Shown: piece after piece, positions 1 to 9,123 of the stretch | Position numbering within the stretch: the stretch's first letter is position 1 | Layout of the letters: every line of letters begins with the position of its first letter | Source of the DNA: Coralliovum pocilloporae | GTDB taxonomy: Bacteria; Pseudomonadota; Alphaproteobacteria; Rhizobiales; Cohaesibacteraceae | NCBI RefSeq assembly: GCF_030845175.1 | Contig: NZ_CP132542.1 | Span: 2,887,501-2,951,500 of the forward strand | Length of the DNA stretch: 64,000 nt | Reading direction: 5' to 3' | Notes under the pieces: generated by a model | What the model was told of the DNA's origin: nothing | Seen by the model: the letters and a program-made list of their open reading frames with translations, nothing else | Databases searched by the model: none | Made by a program: the position numbers and the translations under genes

Positions 1-1508
1 GTCAGTTCCAGGCCCTGGAAGGCAATTGGCTTGTTGATGAGCGAGATGACCTGCTCTGCCAGCCTGCAGCATGAGGCGGTAGAGGGATCGGAGCGCACAA
101 GGATCATGAATTCATCCCCGGCAATACGGGCGACAAAATCATCCTGAACCAGATTCTCTTTCAGGCGCGTTGCAATAGTCTGAAGAACCTGATCGCCCGC
201 CACGTGGCCATGGGTGTCGTTGATAAGCTTGAAGCCATCCAGATCAATCTGCAGGGCGCTGACGGGCGTGTCTGCAGAACCGTTGCCATTGCCCATCTTG
301 TCGATGAAGGTTTCCAGATAGCGGCGATTGGGAATGCCGGTCAGACTGTCATGATGGGCGTTGTGCTCAATCATCTGATAAGTGTCGAGCAGCTTGGCGT
401 GAGCGGTGATCAGCTCTGAATTGATTGCCTCCATCTCGCCGCGCAGAGAGCGTTCGAGTTCTGCCTCGCGCTGAGCGCTCTGATACTCGATATTGGACCT
501 GAGCTCCGCCAGTTTTCGCCCGGTTTCCTGCGAGAACATCTCATCCTGAACTGTGCAGTAGTGCTTCAGATGGGTGAGTGCCATCCGCGGGTCACCGATG
601 CGCTCGTACATCTCCGAAAGACTGTGATGAAAATTGCGTTGCCAGAGCGGATAACCGACGCGTGCTGCCACATCCAGGCCACGGAGAAAGGCTGCCACAG
701 CCTTGTTGAAATTCCCCTGATGGCGCTGGCATTCACCGGTGAGATGAAGAATCTGGCAGGTGGCCCGCTGATCATTGATCTCTTCTGCAAGCGTTTCCCC
801 GCGCTCAAGATGAAGAAGAGCTTCATCATGGCGTTTGAGCCCGATCTGGGCAGACGCAAGAACTTCCAGCGCATAGGGCAGTATGACCGTGTTACGAACA
901 CGGGTTGCCTCCTGAAGCGCTTCTTCTGCAGATGACAGGGCATCCTCAAGCCTGTTTGCACGGCGATAGGACCGCGACTGATTGTGGAGAATACGGGCCC
1001 GCTCGGCTGAAAGCTTGTGTTCCTTGGCAAGGTCAAGGGCCCGCTGCAGATAGGACAGGCTTTCGTCAAAATCCTTCGAATGCTGGTAAAGGGTGCTGAG
1101 TGTCACGTTGAGATCGATTTCAGCATCAGGAAGCTGTGCGGATTTAAGATATTCAAAGCCGTCTGTGACCAGCTTATGTGCCTCAGCATGATCGCCGCGC
1201 CCATAGCTGACAACAGCCAGTGTGGAACAGGTGTGAGCGCATTGTGCTGCATCCGGGGTGTCTTTTATCAACCGGATTGCACGACGACCATAAAGAGCGG
1301 CCCCGGTGAAATCTCCTGTCCAGCGCGCATGCCAGGCCAGAATATGGCAAAGCCATCCCTCAAGGGCTGATGTGTCCGTGTCTCCCGGTGTCAGCCTGTC
1401 CAGCGCCACCTCAGACAGATGTCTGCTGAAACGCGGTGAGCGCCAGCGTAACAGCCAGGCTCTGCGATAGTGGGTAAGGGCATCAGGGAGCTGATCAGAT
1501 GAAGTCAT
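1..1508 (-). CDS. TPR-repeat diguanylate cyclase (GGDEF), C-terminus beyond window edge
   Basis: The reverse strand from the ATG at 1508 is open to the window edge, giving about 502 codons. The first 360 or so residues are helical and TPR-like, with repeated segments such as YQHSKDFDESLSYLQRALDLA. A GGDEF domain then starts around DSLTGIPNRRYL and carries the active-site signature RIAGDEF at 108-128, an accepted AGDEF variant. The slot for the RxxD inhibitory site, just upstream, reads VQDD, so product inhibition at that site is unlikely. GGDEF domains make cyclic di-GMP from two GTP. No transmembrane segment is visible, so it is probably cytoplasmic with TPRs as the protein-interaction input. 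The end of the catalytic domain is not in the window, so an attached EAL domain cannot be excluded. Confidence 0.85.
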   Translation of the reverse strand, partial: MTSSDQLPDALTHYRRAWLLRWRSPRFSRHLSEVALDRLTPGDTDTSALEGWLCHILAWHARWTGDFTGAALYGRRAIRLIKDTPDAAQCAHTCSTLAVVSYGRGDHAEAHKLVTDGFEYLKSAQLPDAEIDLNVTLSTLYQHSKDFDESLSYLQRALDLAKEHKLSAERARILHNQSRSYRRANRLEDALSSAEEALQEATRVRNTVILPYALEVLASAQIGLKRHDEALLHLERGETLAEEINDQRATCQILHLTGECQRHQGNFNKAVAAFLRGLDVAARVGYPLWQRNFHHSLSEMYERIGDPRMALTHLKHYCTVQDEMFSQETGRKLAELRSNIEYQSAQREAELERSLRGEMEAINSELITAHAKLLDTYQMIEHNAHHDSLTGIPNRRYLETFIDKMGNGNGSADTPVSALQIDLDGFKLINDTHGHVAGDQVLQTIATRLKENLVQDDFVARIAGDEFMILVRSDPSTASCCRLAEQVISLINKPIAFQGLEL

Positions 1509-1682
1509 GGGACCGGATACTAGCACGGTGCATTTAAAGGAGTCTTGTCTGTCCGACACCTGTTTGGTCAACACCGTCTAATAGCGACATATCGGAACCA
1601 GAAACGGGTAGTGCGGTTAAAAGCTACATGCTAGACGTGTTTGTGAGGTTGGGGGATACTTGGTATCAGCTGGTCCGATGAG

Positions 1683-2621
1683 ATGGCAACAAAAGGTTGC
1701 AGTCGGAGCCCGGTCTGGTGTCCTGGTCTTGCGGAGGACAGGTTTTTGACTGATCAGGCGAAGGGAGTGCTGATTACAGCACTCGGCGTTCTTGCTATTG
1801 TTCCTGATACACTTTTTATCCGTTTGATTGACGCGGATATTCTGACAATCGTGTTCTGGAGGGCTTTTCTGGCAGCGATCTCGGTCACGTTTGGTATCTG
1901 TCTGTTTTATCGGAAAGATACCATTGTCATTATCCGTGGTATGGGCCTGGCCGGTTTTACCTACGCATTCTTCATGGGTATGGGGACAATATCCTTTGTT
2001 TCTGCGGTTCAGATAACGTCGGTCGCCAATGCGGTCTTTATCGTCAGCATTTCGCCGGTCTTTGCAGCATTGATAAGCAGGATATTCCTTGGTGAACAGA
2101 TCAGTATGCGTATGGTGTGGACCATTGCCGGTGCTCTTGTCGGAGTGTGCCTGATTGCGGTTGAATCAATCCGTGGGGGCAGCTCGCATATCGGTGGAGA
2201 CCTTCTTGCGCTGCTCACGGCTTTTTCGATGGCAGCGGCCTTTGTTGTTGCGCGGGCGGCAAAGCATATCTCGATGATCCCGGCAGCGGCTATGGCCTAT
2301 TGCATCACATCGCTGATGGTTGCGCCATTTGCCTCGGTGAGTGCCATGGATGGTGCGGACTGGCTATGGGCGGTGCTGATGGGATGCTTCTTTGTTCCGA
2401 TCGGTGCCAGTCTTCTCGCGATTGGTCCGCGTTACATAACAGCCGCGGAAGTATCTCTGCTTCTGCTGCTTGAAGCGATTCTGGCGCCCTTGCTGATCTG
2501 GGCTGTTCTGGGAGAGCAGCCGGGTTTGCTGACTATCCTCGGAGGGGCGTTGATTATTTCGGTGCTGGCCATGTCCAATCTGCTGGCGCTGAGACGAACG
2601 CCTGCTGTGGTTGCCGAATAG
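1683..2621 (+). CDS. EamA/DMT-family permease
   Basis: A 312-residue hydrophobic protein with about ten membrane segments in two homologous halves, the drug/metabolite transporter layout. The second half carries the typical segment SLLLLLEAILAPLLIWAVLGEQPG. The first 20 residues are polar and poorly conserved in type, so the true start may be the in-frame TTG near 1746 rather than the ATG at 1683. It stands alone and converges with the LysR gene. The substrate cannot be read from sequence; family members export amino acids, nucleosides or metabolites across the inner membrane. Confidence 0.8.
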   Translation: MATKGCSRSPVWCPGLAEDRFLTDQAKGVLITALGVLAIVPDTLFIRLIDADILTIVFWRAFLAAISVTFGICLFYRKDTIVIIRGMGLAGFTYAFFMGMGTISFVSAVQITSVANAVFIVSISPVFAALISRIFLGEQISMRMVWTIAGALVGVCLIAVESIRGGSSHIGGDLLALLTAFSMAAAFVVARAAKHISMIPAAAMAYCITSLMVAPFASVSAMDGADWLWAVLMGCFFVPIGASLLAIGPRYITAAEVSLLLLLEAILAPLLIWAVLGEQPGLLTILGGALIISVLAMSNLLALRRTPAVVAE

Positions 2622-2655
2622 GCTGGCGGATTTTCTGGGTACTTATGCTGAAAAG

Positions 2656-3585
2656 TCAGTCGTCATTCGACCAGATATCCGGTGTGCGGATGGCATCAAG
2701 AGCAAACAGATCCCGCAGCGGCGGAATATCAATCAGAGCGTGATTGGAAATAAGATATTCCTTGCCGGGCTTCTCGGATGTGGCAATCGGGCGAATGGCC
2801 AGACGCGGATCGTGCGGTTGTTCCCTTGACAGGACACAGGACACGCCAAATCCCTGTACGACAGCTTCCGCTGTTGCTTCCCTTGTGGCGACTTCGAAAG
2901 AGACTTTCGGTTCCAGATTGGCGCGGCTCAGGGCTTCGCTGAGGAGAGCTCTGGTGTAGGAGCCTTTTTCACGCAGAATCAGGGTCTCTTCAATCATCTG
3001 CTCAAGTCGGATCTCATCCTGACCAGCCAGCGGATGATCGGCTGGAACCATGGCGAGAAGGTCCTGTTCAAACAGCAGATGGCAGTGAAATTCCGCCATC
3101 GGTGTCTGCAGCCCTGTCACCACTGTGTCCACTTCAAACGCTGCAAGCTTTTTGAGCAGAGTTTCCGTGTTGGCCATCACCAGGCTGACACGGGCACCGG
3201 GGTAGATATCCTGATAATGTTTGAGGATTCTGAGGCCGGTCTGAGGAGCACTGCAGCCAAGCCGCAGGATCTGATTCCCCGCCAGAGCTACATTCTGGAT
3301 CTCTGCCAGTCCCTCATAATGCAGGGCGATCAGTCTGCGGGCGAGGAGGGCGGCTCGCCGGCCACTTTCCGTCAACTCCATGGTCCGGCCCCGGCGGATC
3401 AGTAGCTTTGTGCCGAGGGCTGCTTCAAGTGAGTTAATCTGTTGAGAAACTGCGGGTTGGCGAATGTTAAAATCACGAGCAACGTCCGACATGCTGAGCT
3501 TCTGAGCGACCGCATCGAGTAGCTCCAGCCGCCGGATTGTTATCGCGTCTGAGAGCTGTTGAAAGTCCTTGTCAGCGTCTGTCAT
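2656..3585 (-). CDS. LysR-family transcriptional regulator
   Basis: 309 residues. An N-terminal winged helix-turn-helix covers about residues 14-73 (SDVARDFNIRQPAVSQQINS, then LEAALGTKLLIRRGR), followed by a periplasmic-binding-like effector domain of normal length. It is divergent from the peptide ABC operon that starts at 3802, the usual place for a LysR protein acting on its neighbour. Two dyads lie in the shared intergenic region at 3663-3678 and 3710-3729. Control of the ABC operon is therefore inferred; the co-inducer is unknown. Confidence 0.88.
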   Translation of the reverse strand: MTDADKDFQQLSDAITIRRLELLDAVAQKLSMSDVARDFNIRQPAVSQQINSLEAALGTKLLIRRGRTMELTESGRRAALLARRLIALHYEGLAEIQNVALAGNQILRLGCSAPQTGLRILKHYQDIYPGARVSLVMANTETLLKKLAAFEVDTVVTGLQTPMAEFHCHLLFEQDLLAMVPADHPLAGQDEIRLEQMIEETLILREKGSYTRALLSEALSRANLEPKVSFEVATREATAEAVVQGFGVSCVLSREQPHDPRLAIRPIATSEKPGKEYLISNHALIDIPPLRDLFALDAIRTPDIWSNDD

Positions 3586-3662
3586 TTACCCGTCCAGTCA
3601 TCGTTCCCCTAGTCCGACCTTGCCTTGATCGTGAGGCGGTTTCAATAGTCAGGTTATCTAAT

Positions 3663-3678
3663 ATAATTCTTGAGTTAT
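3663..3678. promoter_or_regulatory. Imperfect dyad, possible LysR-type box
   Basis: ATAA-N8-TTAT with partial symmetry inside the spacer, located between the lysR-type gene and the peptide ABC operon. Length and A/T ends resemble LysR recognition sites (T-N11-A), but no consensus for this regulator is known. Confidence 0.35.
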
Positions 3679-3709
3679 AGTTTTGTGACAGACATAATCA
3701 ACATCATAA

Positions 3710-3729
3710 AACTGTCATGTGAAACAGTT
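3710..3729. promoter_or_regulatory. Perfect dyad AACTGT-N8-ACAGTT
   Basis: Six-base perfect inverted repeat with an eight-base spacer, 73 bases before the binding-protein start codon. Candidate operator for the divergent LysR protein or another dimeric regulator. Confidence 0.4.
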
Positions 3730-3801
3730 AGTCCTTCACTAGGGAGGCTGGACAGGAATACCTGCCAGCCATGCGTTCGCTTCAGAGAGGAAACCCAGAC
3801 G

Positions 3802-5853
3802 ATGAAACGTATCCTTCTTATCGGTGCGGCTTTTTGTGCATTCACAGGAAGCGCATTGGCTGCAGACTGCCCGCCGGTTACCGTTGCCAATGATCAGGGA
3901 ATCAAGGGTGAATTCCCCCAGCAGTTCGAGCTGGCCGAATTCCAGAGCCTGGCGTCCTGCACCTTGTCATTCAAGGGCAATCCGGAGGCTGCTGCGCTCA
4001 ATGCAAAGATTGTCGGTAATCCGCAGGATCTGCCTGCTGTTGAAGACCGTCTGCCGAAAGAGCCCCTCGTTGTTGCACCATATGAAGAAATCGGCGTGCA
4101 TGGCGGTATCCTGAACGGTATCTCCAAAGCAACGGAATCCGGTACATCTGATCTTCTCTCCGTCCGTCACGTCAACCTGGTCCGCTATTCGGATAACCTT
4201 CAGGACATCGTGCCGAATGTTGCGAAGAGCTGGGAATGGAATGCTGATTTCACCCAGCTGACATTTAAACTGCGTGACGGCCACAAATGGTCTGATGGCA
4301 AGCCGTTTACAGCTGATGATGTTGCCTTCTGGTACAACAATATGCTGATGGACAAGAACGTCATTGAGAAGCCGAAAGACCGCTTCCTGATTGACGGCAA
4401 GCCATGGACGGTTGAAGCGCTGGATGCGACCACGGTTCGCTTTACGCTGGCTGCTCCGAAACCGGGTCTTCTGGCCCAGTTCGCCACCGACTTTGCCCAG
4501 CCGTTCCAGCCGAAGCATTTCCTCGGCCAGTTCCACCCGGGGATCAATGCCGATGCCGACAAGCTGGCGAAAGAAGCCGGTTTCGAAAACGGTTACGAGG
4601 TCATCAAGTTCTACTACGGCGGTTCTGACTGGAAAGACGTGCCGAGCCCGTACCTGAAAGACGCATCCAAGACGACAGTTCTTCCGGCTGCCGTTGTGCC
4701 GACGCTCGAAAGCCACATCGTCTATGTGGATACCGACGAGAACCGCAAGGTTGTCGCCAACCCGTATTTCCATATGGTCGATACCCAGGGCAATCAGCTG
4801 CCTTACATCAATGAAATCGATGAGGTTTTCATTGCTGATGAGCAGGTTCAGACCCTGAAAATGGTCAATGGTGAAGTTGGCTACAAGCAGCAGGCCGTCA
4901 ACCTGGCTCAGGCTCCGGTTCTTCTCGAGAATGCAGAGAAGGGTGGTTACAAGGTTGCCATCGTGCCGACCGTTGGTGAAAACGTTATCGTTTCCTTCAA
5001 CATGACATCTGCCAATGAGGCAAAGCGGGCCGTCTTCAACGACTTTAATTTCCGCAAAGCCATGTCGATCGCCATTGATCGGGCTGAAATCATCGATTCC
5101 GTCTATCTGGGCGAAGGCAGACCAGAACAGTATACCGCCTGGGATGCCAACACCGTTGACTTCGTCACCGAGGCTCATCTGAAGGTGGCTACCGAGTACA
5201 ATGTCGATGAAGCCAACAAGCTTCTTGATGCTGCCGGTCTCAAGGATGCTGATGGTGACGGTTTCCGTGATCTGCCAAATGGTGAGCGTCTGGTACTGAA
5301 CATCCAGTTCTCGACCCAGGGCACGCCAGCCGGTATTCCGGAAATCCTGGCCACCAACTGGTCTTCTGTCGGTATCCAGGCCACAGCCAAGGAAGTGACA
5401 TCTGACGAGTATCGTGCAGCCCAGTCTGCTAACGAGCTGGACGTTCACATCTGGACCCGTGTTCGTCCGGGTGCCGTTCTGGCTTACAATCCGGGCCTGC
5501 TGATCCCGCCATTCGATAACTACTTCACCCACCGCAACGGCATGCTCTGGGCCCAGTGGATCGATACAAAGGGTGCGGAAGGTATTGAGCCACCAGCAGA
5601 CGTCAAGGCTGGCATGGCAAACATTGCCAAGTTCCAGAGCGCTGCTGCCGGTTCTGCAGAGCAGGCGAAGATTGGTGGTGAGATCGTGCAGACCCTGGTG
5701 GATAACCTCCGCTTTATCGGTCTGGTCGGCTCCATCCCGGCTCCGGTTTACCACAATGATGAGATTGGCAACTTCAAGCCGATGACAGCGAAGACATACG
5801 ACTACTACCAGATGTATCCGTATCGTCCGAACCAGTATTTCATCAAGAAATAA
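3802..5853 (+). CDS. Peptide ABC transporter, periplasmic substrate-binding protein (family 5)
   Basis: 683 residues from the ATG at 3802, chosen because a GAGAGG ribosome site precedes it and a clean signal peptide follows (MKRILLIGAAFCAFTGSALA, cleavage before ADC). An upstream in-frame ATG at 3670 would bury the signal peptide. The body is a family 5 (oligopeptide/nickel) binding protein, with the typical segments FTLKLRDG-like FKLRDGHKWSDGKPFTADDV and YLDAAGLKDADGDGFRD-like repeats. At about 680 residues it is longer than the usual 500-550 because of an N-terminal extension and inserts. First gene of a five-gene operon. The ligand is not predictable, but di- or oligopeptides or opine-like compounds are typical. 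Confidence 0.88.
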   Translation: MKRILLIGAAFCAFTGSALAADCPPVTVANDQGIKGEFPQQFELAEFQSLASCTLSFKGNPEAAALNAKIVGNPQDLPAVEDRLPKEPLVVAPYEEIGVHGGILNGISKATESGTSDLLSVRHVNLVRYSDNLQDIVPNVAKSWEWNADFTQLTFKLRDGHKWSDGKPFTADDVAFWYNNMLMDKNVIEKPKDRFLIDGKPWTVEALDATTVRFTLAAPKPGLLAQFATDFAQPFQPKHFLGQFHPGINADADKLAKEAGFENGYEVIKFYYGGSDWKDVPSPYLKDASKTTVLPAAVVPTLESHIVYVDTDENRKVVANPYFHMVDTQGNQLPYINEIDEVFIADEQVQTLKMVNGEVGYKQQAVNLAQAPVLLENAEKGGYKVAIVPTVGENVIVSFNMTSANEAKRAVFNDFNFRKAMSIAIDRAEIIDSVYLGEGRPEQYTAWDANTVDFVTEAHLKVATEYNVDEANKLLDAAGLKDADGDGFRDLPNGERLVLNIQFSTQGTPAGIPEILATNWSSVGIQATAKEVTSDEYRAAQSANELDVHIWTRVRPGAVLAYNPGLLIPPFDNYFTHRNGMLWAQWIDTKGAEGIEPPADVKAGMANIAKFQSAAAGSAEQAKIGGEIVQTLVDNLRFIGLVGSIPAPVYHNDEIGNFKPMTAKTYDYYQMYPYRPNQYFIKK

Positions 5854-5872
5854 GCTGAAAAGCGTGTCTTAA

Positions 5873-5907
5873 GGCCGGACCCCGGAGAAGAATCCCGGGG
5901 CCCGGTC
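5873..5907 (+). terminator. Intercistronic stem-loop after binding-protein gene
   Basis: A GC-rich hairpin with arms at about 5873-5886 and 5893-5907, with one bulge and one mismatch, followed by TTTC. It lies 19 bases after the binding-protein stop and before the first permease gene. It may terminate part of the transcripts or protect the upstream message; the permease genes have no other obvious promoter here. Confidence 0.65.
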
Positions 5908-5930
5908 TTTCTGTAAACGGGGATGGAAGC

Positions 5931-6935
5931 ATGGGACAGCTTGTGCAGTTCACAGCCATACGCTTTGTTATGGCATTGTTGACGCTCTTTATCGTGTCCT
6001 TCATTGTCTTTGGCCTGATGGAGCTTGTGCCGGGGAACTGTGCAGAACGCTACGTCGCCTATAAGGCAACACAAGGTGCCAGTATTTCTCAGGCCGATAT
6101 TGTTGCTGAAGAAATCCGCATGGGGCTGGACCGTCCGTTTGTTGTCCGCTGGGTTGACTGGACAACATCCATCTTCATTCATGGAGACCTGGGAGAAAGC
6201 TGCCTGCGCCGCCTGCCGGTTACACAGATCCTCAAAGACAAGGTCTGGATCTCGCTGGGTATCTGTTTTGCAGCTCTTCTTATTACCTACATGATTGCGG
6301 TTCCGCTTGGCATGCTGTCTGCCAACATCCGGAATTCCGTGACCGATTCTTCCCTGCGTTTCCTGTCTTATCTCGGCCTGGCTCTGCCGAATTTCATGAT
6401 TGCGCTCTGCATCATGCTGATTGCCACCATCTATTTTGGAGATACGCTGACCGGGCTGTTTTCGTCCGAATACAGGGATGCTCCCTGGTCGCTCGCTAAA
6501 CTGGGAGATTTCCTCAGTCGTGCCTGGCTGCCTGCCTTTATTCTCGGCTGGTCATCAACAGCGCTTCAGTTGCAGACGGTTCGGGCGCTGATGTCTGACG
6601 AGGTTGGCAAGCTGTATGTGACAGCCGCCCGGGCACGCGGGATTTCCGGCCCGAAACTGTTCTGGCGTTATCCGGCCCGCCATGCGCTGGGGCCTGTTGT
6701 GAATTCCGTTGGCTTCGACCTCAACCGGATCTTCAATGACCTGCCGATTGTGGCAGCCATCCTTGTGATGTCGGAAGCCGGCTTTGTGCTTCTGGAAGCG
6801 CTTGCCATTTCCAATGACCAGGAACTGGCGGGAGCCATCATCTTCCTTCTGACCGCCGCTATCGTGACGCTGAACTTTGCGTCCGACGTTCTGCTGGCCA
6901 TCATCGATCCGCGCGTTCGGCGCGGTGTGGTTTAG
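5931..6935 (+). CDS. Peptide ABC transporter permease (DppB/OppB type)
   Basis: 334 residues with about six membrane segments and the EAA-like loop TAARARGISGPKLFWRY at about residues 227-243, which contacts the ATPase. The N-terminal segment and the extracytoplasmic loop after it are typical of the first permease in family 5 operons. Translation starts at ATG 5931 after a GGGGATGGA ribosome site. It follows the intercistronic hairpin and is nine to twelve bases from the second permease. Confidence 0.88.
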   Translation: MGQLVQFTAIRFVMALLTLFIVSFIVFGLMELVPGNCAERYVAYKATQGASISQADIVAEEIRMGLDRPFVVRWVDWTTSIFIHGDLGESCLRRLPVTQILKDKVWISLGICFAALLITYMIAVPLGMLSANIRNSVTDSSLRFLSYLGLALPNFMIALCIMLIATIYFGDTLTGLFSSEYRDAPWSLAKLGDFLSRAWLPAFILGWSSTALQLQTVRALMSDEVGKLYVTAARARGISGPKLFWRYPARHALGPVVNSVGFDLNRIFNDLPIVAAILVMSEAGFVLLEALAISNDQELAGAIIFLLTAAIVTLNFASDVLLAIIDPRVRRGVV

Positions 6936-6946
6936 GGGAGGGTGTG

Positions 6947-8125
6947 ATGAGCACGACCGATGCCAACCTTGATCTTGAGGATCAAAAGGCGAAAGAGGCC
7001 TATTTCACCGCCTCTCAGACACAGTTGATCTGGTCTCGTTTCAAGAAGAACCGCTCTGCGCTGATAGCCGGAACCATCCTGATGTTCTTTGTGCTGGTGG
7101 GTGTGTTTGCACCATTCGTGGCGCCATACCAGCCGACCAAGGAAGGGTTTAACCCCGATTACCGCGATGGTCCGCCTCAGGCCGTTTATTTCTGGGATGA
7201 GGATGGATTGTCCTGGCCCTATGTGGCGACGTTTGAGAAGAAGCGGGACAAGAATTTCCGTGTTGTCTACAAGCCGAATTATGAGAAGAAGCGCTATGTG
7301 CAGTTCTTCGTCAAGGGCTGGGAATACAGTGTCATCGACACCTATGTGGACCTGCCGGGCAAGGCGCTGGACGGGCGTTTGAAGCTGCTGACCTTTGACC
7401 GGCATCTGTTTGGTGTGGACAAAGGCTTCATCCATCTCTTCGGGACGGACAGGCAGAAGAAAGATCTGTTCAGCCGGACTGTTTTTGCGGTGCGTGTATC
7501 GCTGGCCATTGGCGCGCTCGGTGTGGTTTTGTCCTTTGTGCTGGCTCTGATTATTGGCGGCATTGCAGGGTATTTTGGTGGCTGGATCGACCGGATTGTG
7601 CAGATGATCACGGATTCTGTGCGTGTGGTTCCGACCATCCCGCTGTTCATGGCGGTTGCGGCCTTCCTGCCCGATGAATGGTCGGCGGAGATGCGGTTCT
7701 TCTTCATATCGCTTATTCTGGGCCTGTTGGGCTGGCCAACTCTGGCGCGGCGGATCAGAACCCACATTCTGGCAGAGCGAACCGCTGACTATGTGCTGGC
7801 GGCCCAGCTTTGCGGGGCATCACCCAGCCATATTATCCGAAGGCACCTTCTGCCGAGTTTCACCAGTTACATCATTGTCGATCTGGTGATTTCCTTCCCC
7901 TATGTGGTTCTTTCCGAGACCGCCTTGTCCTTTATCGGCCTTGGCCTCAAGGACCCGGTGAACTCGCTTGGGGTACTGCTTCAGAACGTCACCAATGTGG
8001 ATGTGATGCTGAACTATCAATGGTATTTCATTCCGGTTCCGATCTTTGTGATGATTGTGCTGGCCTTTGTGTTTGTTGGTGATGGCTTGCGGGATGCAGC
8101 CGATCCTTATTCGGAGCGCAAATGA
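6947..8125 (+). CDS. Peptide ABC transporter permease (DppC/OppC type) with large periplasmic insert
   Basis: 392 residues from ATG 6947, preceded by GGGGAGGG; a GTG one codon earlier is also possible. After the first membrane segment (about residues 35-55) there is a polar stretch of roughly 120 residues rich in Lys and aromatic residues, before the permease core. The core has the EAA-like loop YVLAAQLCGASPSHIIRRHLL. Such an insert is seen in a subset of OppC/YejE-type permeases. The stop overlaps the start of the first ATPase gene, so translation is probably coupled. Confidence 0.87.
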   Translation: MSTTDANLDLEDQKAKEAYFTASQTQLIWSRFKKNRSALIAGTILMFFVLVGVFAPFVAPYQPTKEGFNPDYRDGPPQAVYFWDEDGLSWPYVATFEKKRDKNFRVVYKPNYEKKRYVQFFVKGWEYSVIDTYVDLPGKALDGRLKLLTFDRHLFGVDKGFIHLFGTDRQKKDLFSRTVFAVRVSLAIGALGVVLSFVLALIIGGIAGYFGGWIDRIVQMITDSVRVVPTIPLFMAVAAFLPDEWSAEMRFFFISLILGLLGWPTLARRIRTHILAERTADYVLAAQLCGASPSHIIRRHLLPSFTSYIIVDLVISFPYVVLSETALSFIGLGLKDPVNSLGVLLQNVTNVDVMLNYQWYFIPVPIFVMIVLAFVFVGDGLRDAADPYSERK

Positions 8126-9123
8126 TGAGTGACACATTGCTCTCTGTCGAAAACCTGACCCTCAGGTTTCGCACTGATGAGGGACTGATCACAGCCGTTG
8201 ATCAGGTCAGTTTTGATCTGAAGCCCGGCGAGATCATGGGGCTTGTGGGGGAATCCGGCTCCGGCAAATCGGTGACCGCGAAATCGATCATGCAGCTCAA
8301 TCCGGGCAATGCATCCTATGATCAGGAGAGCCGCATCAAACTGACCACGGACGGTCAGACGCTTGATGCTCTGGCACTGAAGTCATCAAAGGAAAAGATG
8401 GTCATTCGTGGCGGGGCCGTCTCGATGATTTTTCAGGAGCCGATGGCCAGTTTCGCGCCAGCTATCACAATCGGCGACCAGATGGTTGAACAGCTCATCC
8501 TGCACAAGGGTATTTCCAAAAAGGAAGCTGCGGCCATCTCGATTGAAATGCTGGAACGAGTGGGCATCTCTGAAGCGGCCAAGCGTTTCAAACAATACGC
8601 CTTTGAACTGTCAGGCGGCATGCGCCAGCGGGCGATGATCGCCATGGCGCTGTCCACAAAGCCGAAATTGCTGATTGCTGATGAGCCGACCACCGCTCTG
8701 GATGTGACCATTCAGGCCCAGGTTATTGACCTGATGAAGGACCTGGTCGCTGAATTCGGTATGGGTATCATCTTTATCACCCATGATCTTGGCGTTGTGG
8801 CGCAGACCTGCGATACGGTGTCGGTCATGTATCTGGGACGACTGGTGGAGACCGGACCGGTGCGGGATATTATCCGCAACCCTCAGCATCCCTATACGCA
8901 GGGGCTTCTGAATGCCTTGCCGAAGCTGGATGATCTGGACGCGCCGCTGACACCTGTGCCTGGCGATATTCCAAGTCCGCTTGAGCGTCCGTCCGGCTGT
9001 GTGTTCCACACACGATGTCCGAAGGTCATGGATGCCTGTAGAGCCGGTACCCCGCAGCTCAGCGCTCTCACGCCAGAGCGCAGTGTTGCCTGTTTTGTCA
9101 GTGGTGCAGGGGAGGCTGCGTAA
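8122..9123 (+). CDS. Peptide ABC transporter ATP-binding protein (DppD/OppD type)
   Basis: 333 residues with Walker A GESGSGKS, signature LSGGMRQR, and Walker B LLIADEPTTALD. A C-terminal oligopeptide-transporter domain carries the Cys motif CVFHTRCPKVMDAC, which binds an iron-sulfur cluster in some family members. The start codon overlaps the permease stop (ATGATGA), and the TAA overlaps the next ATG. It energises transport together with the following ATPase as a heterodimer. Confidence 0.92.
   Translation: MMSDTLLSVENLTLRFRTDEGLITAVDQVSFDLKPGEIMGLVGESGSGKSVTAKSIMQLNPGNASYDQESRIKLTTDGQTLDALALKSSKEKMVIRGGAVSMIFQEPMASFAPAITIGDQMVEQLILHKGISKKEAAAISIEMLERVGISEAAKRFKQYAFELSGGMRQRAMIAMALSTKPKLLIADEPTTALDVTIQAQVIDLMKDLVAEFGMGIIFITHDLGVVAQTCDTVSVMYLGRLVETGPVRDIIRNPQHPYTQGLLNALPKLDDLDAPLTPVPGDIPSPLERPSGCVFHTRCPKVMDACRAGTPQLSALTPERSVACFVSGAGEAA

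Noticed and set aside
3967-5754. 595-codon open frame on the reverse strand
   Set aside because: Antisense shadow of the peptide-binding protein gene; the forward frame has signal peptide, family motifs and operon context, the reverse frame has none.
6932-7765. 277-codon reverse frame
   Set aside because: Shadow of the second peptide permease; no ribosome site and no family likeness.
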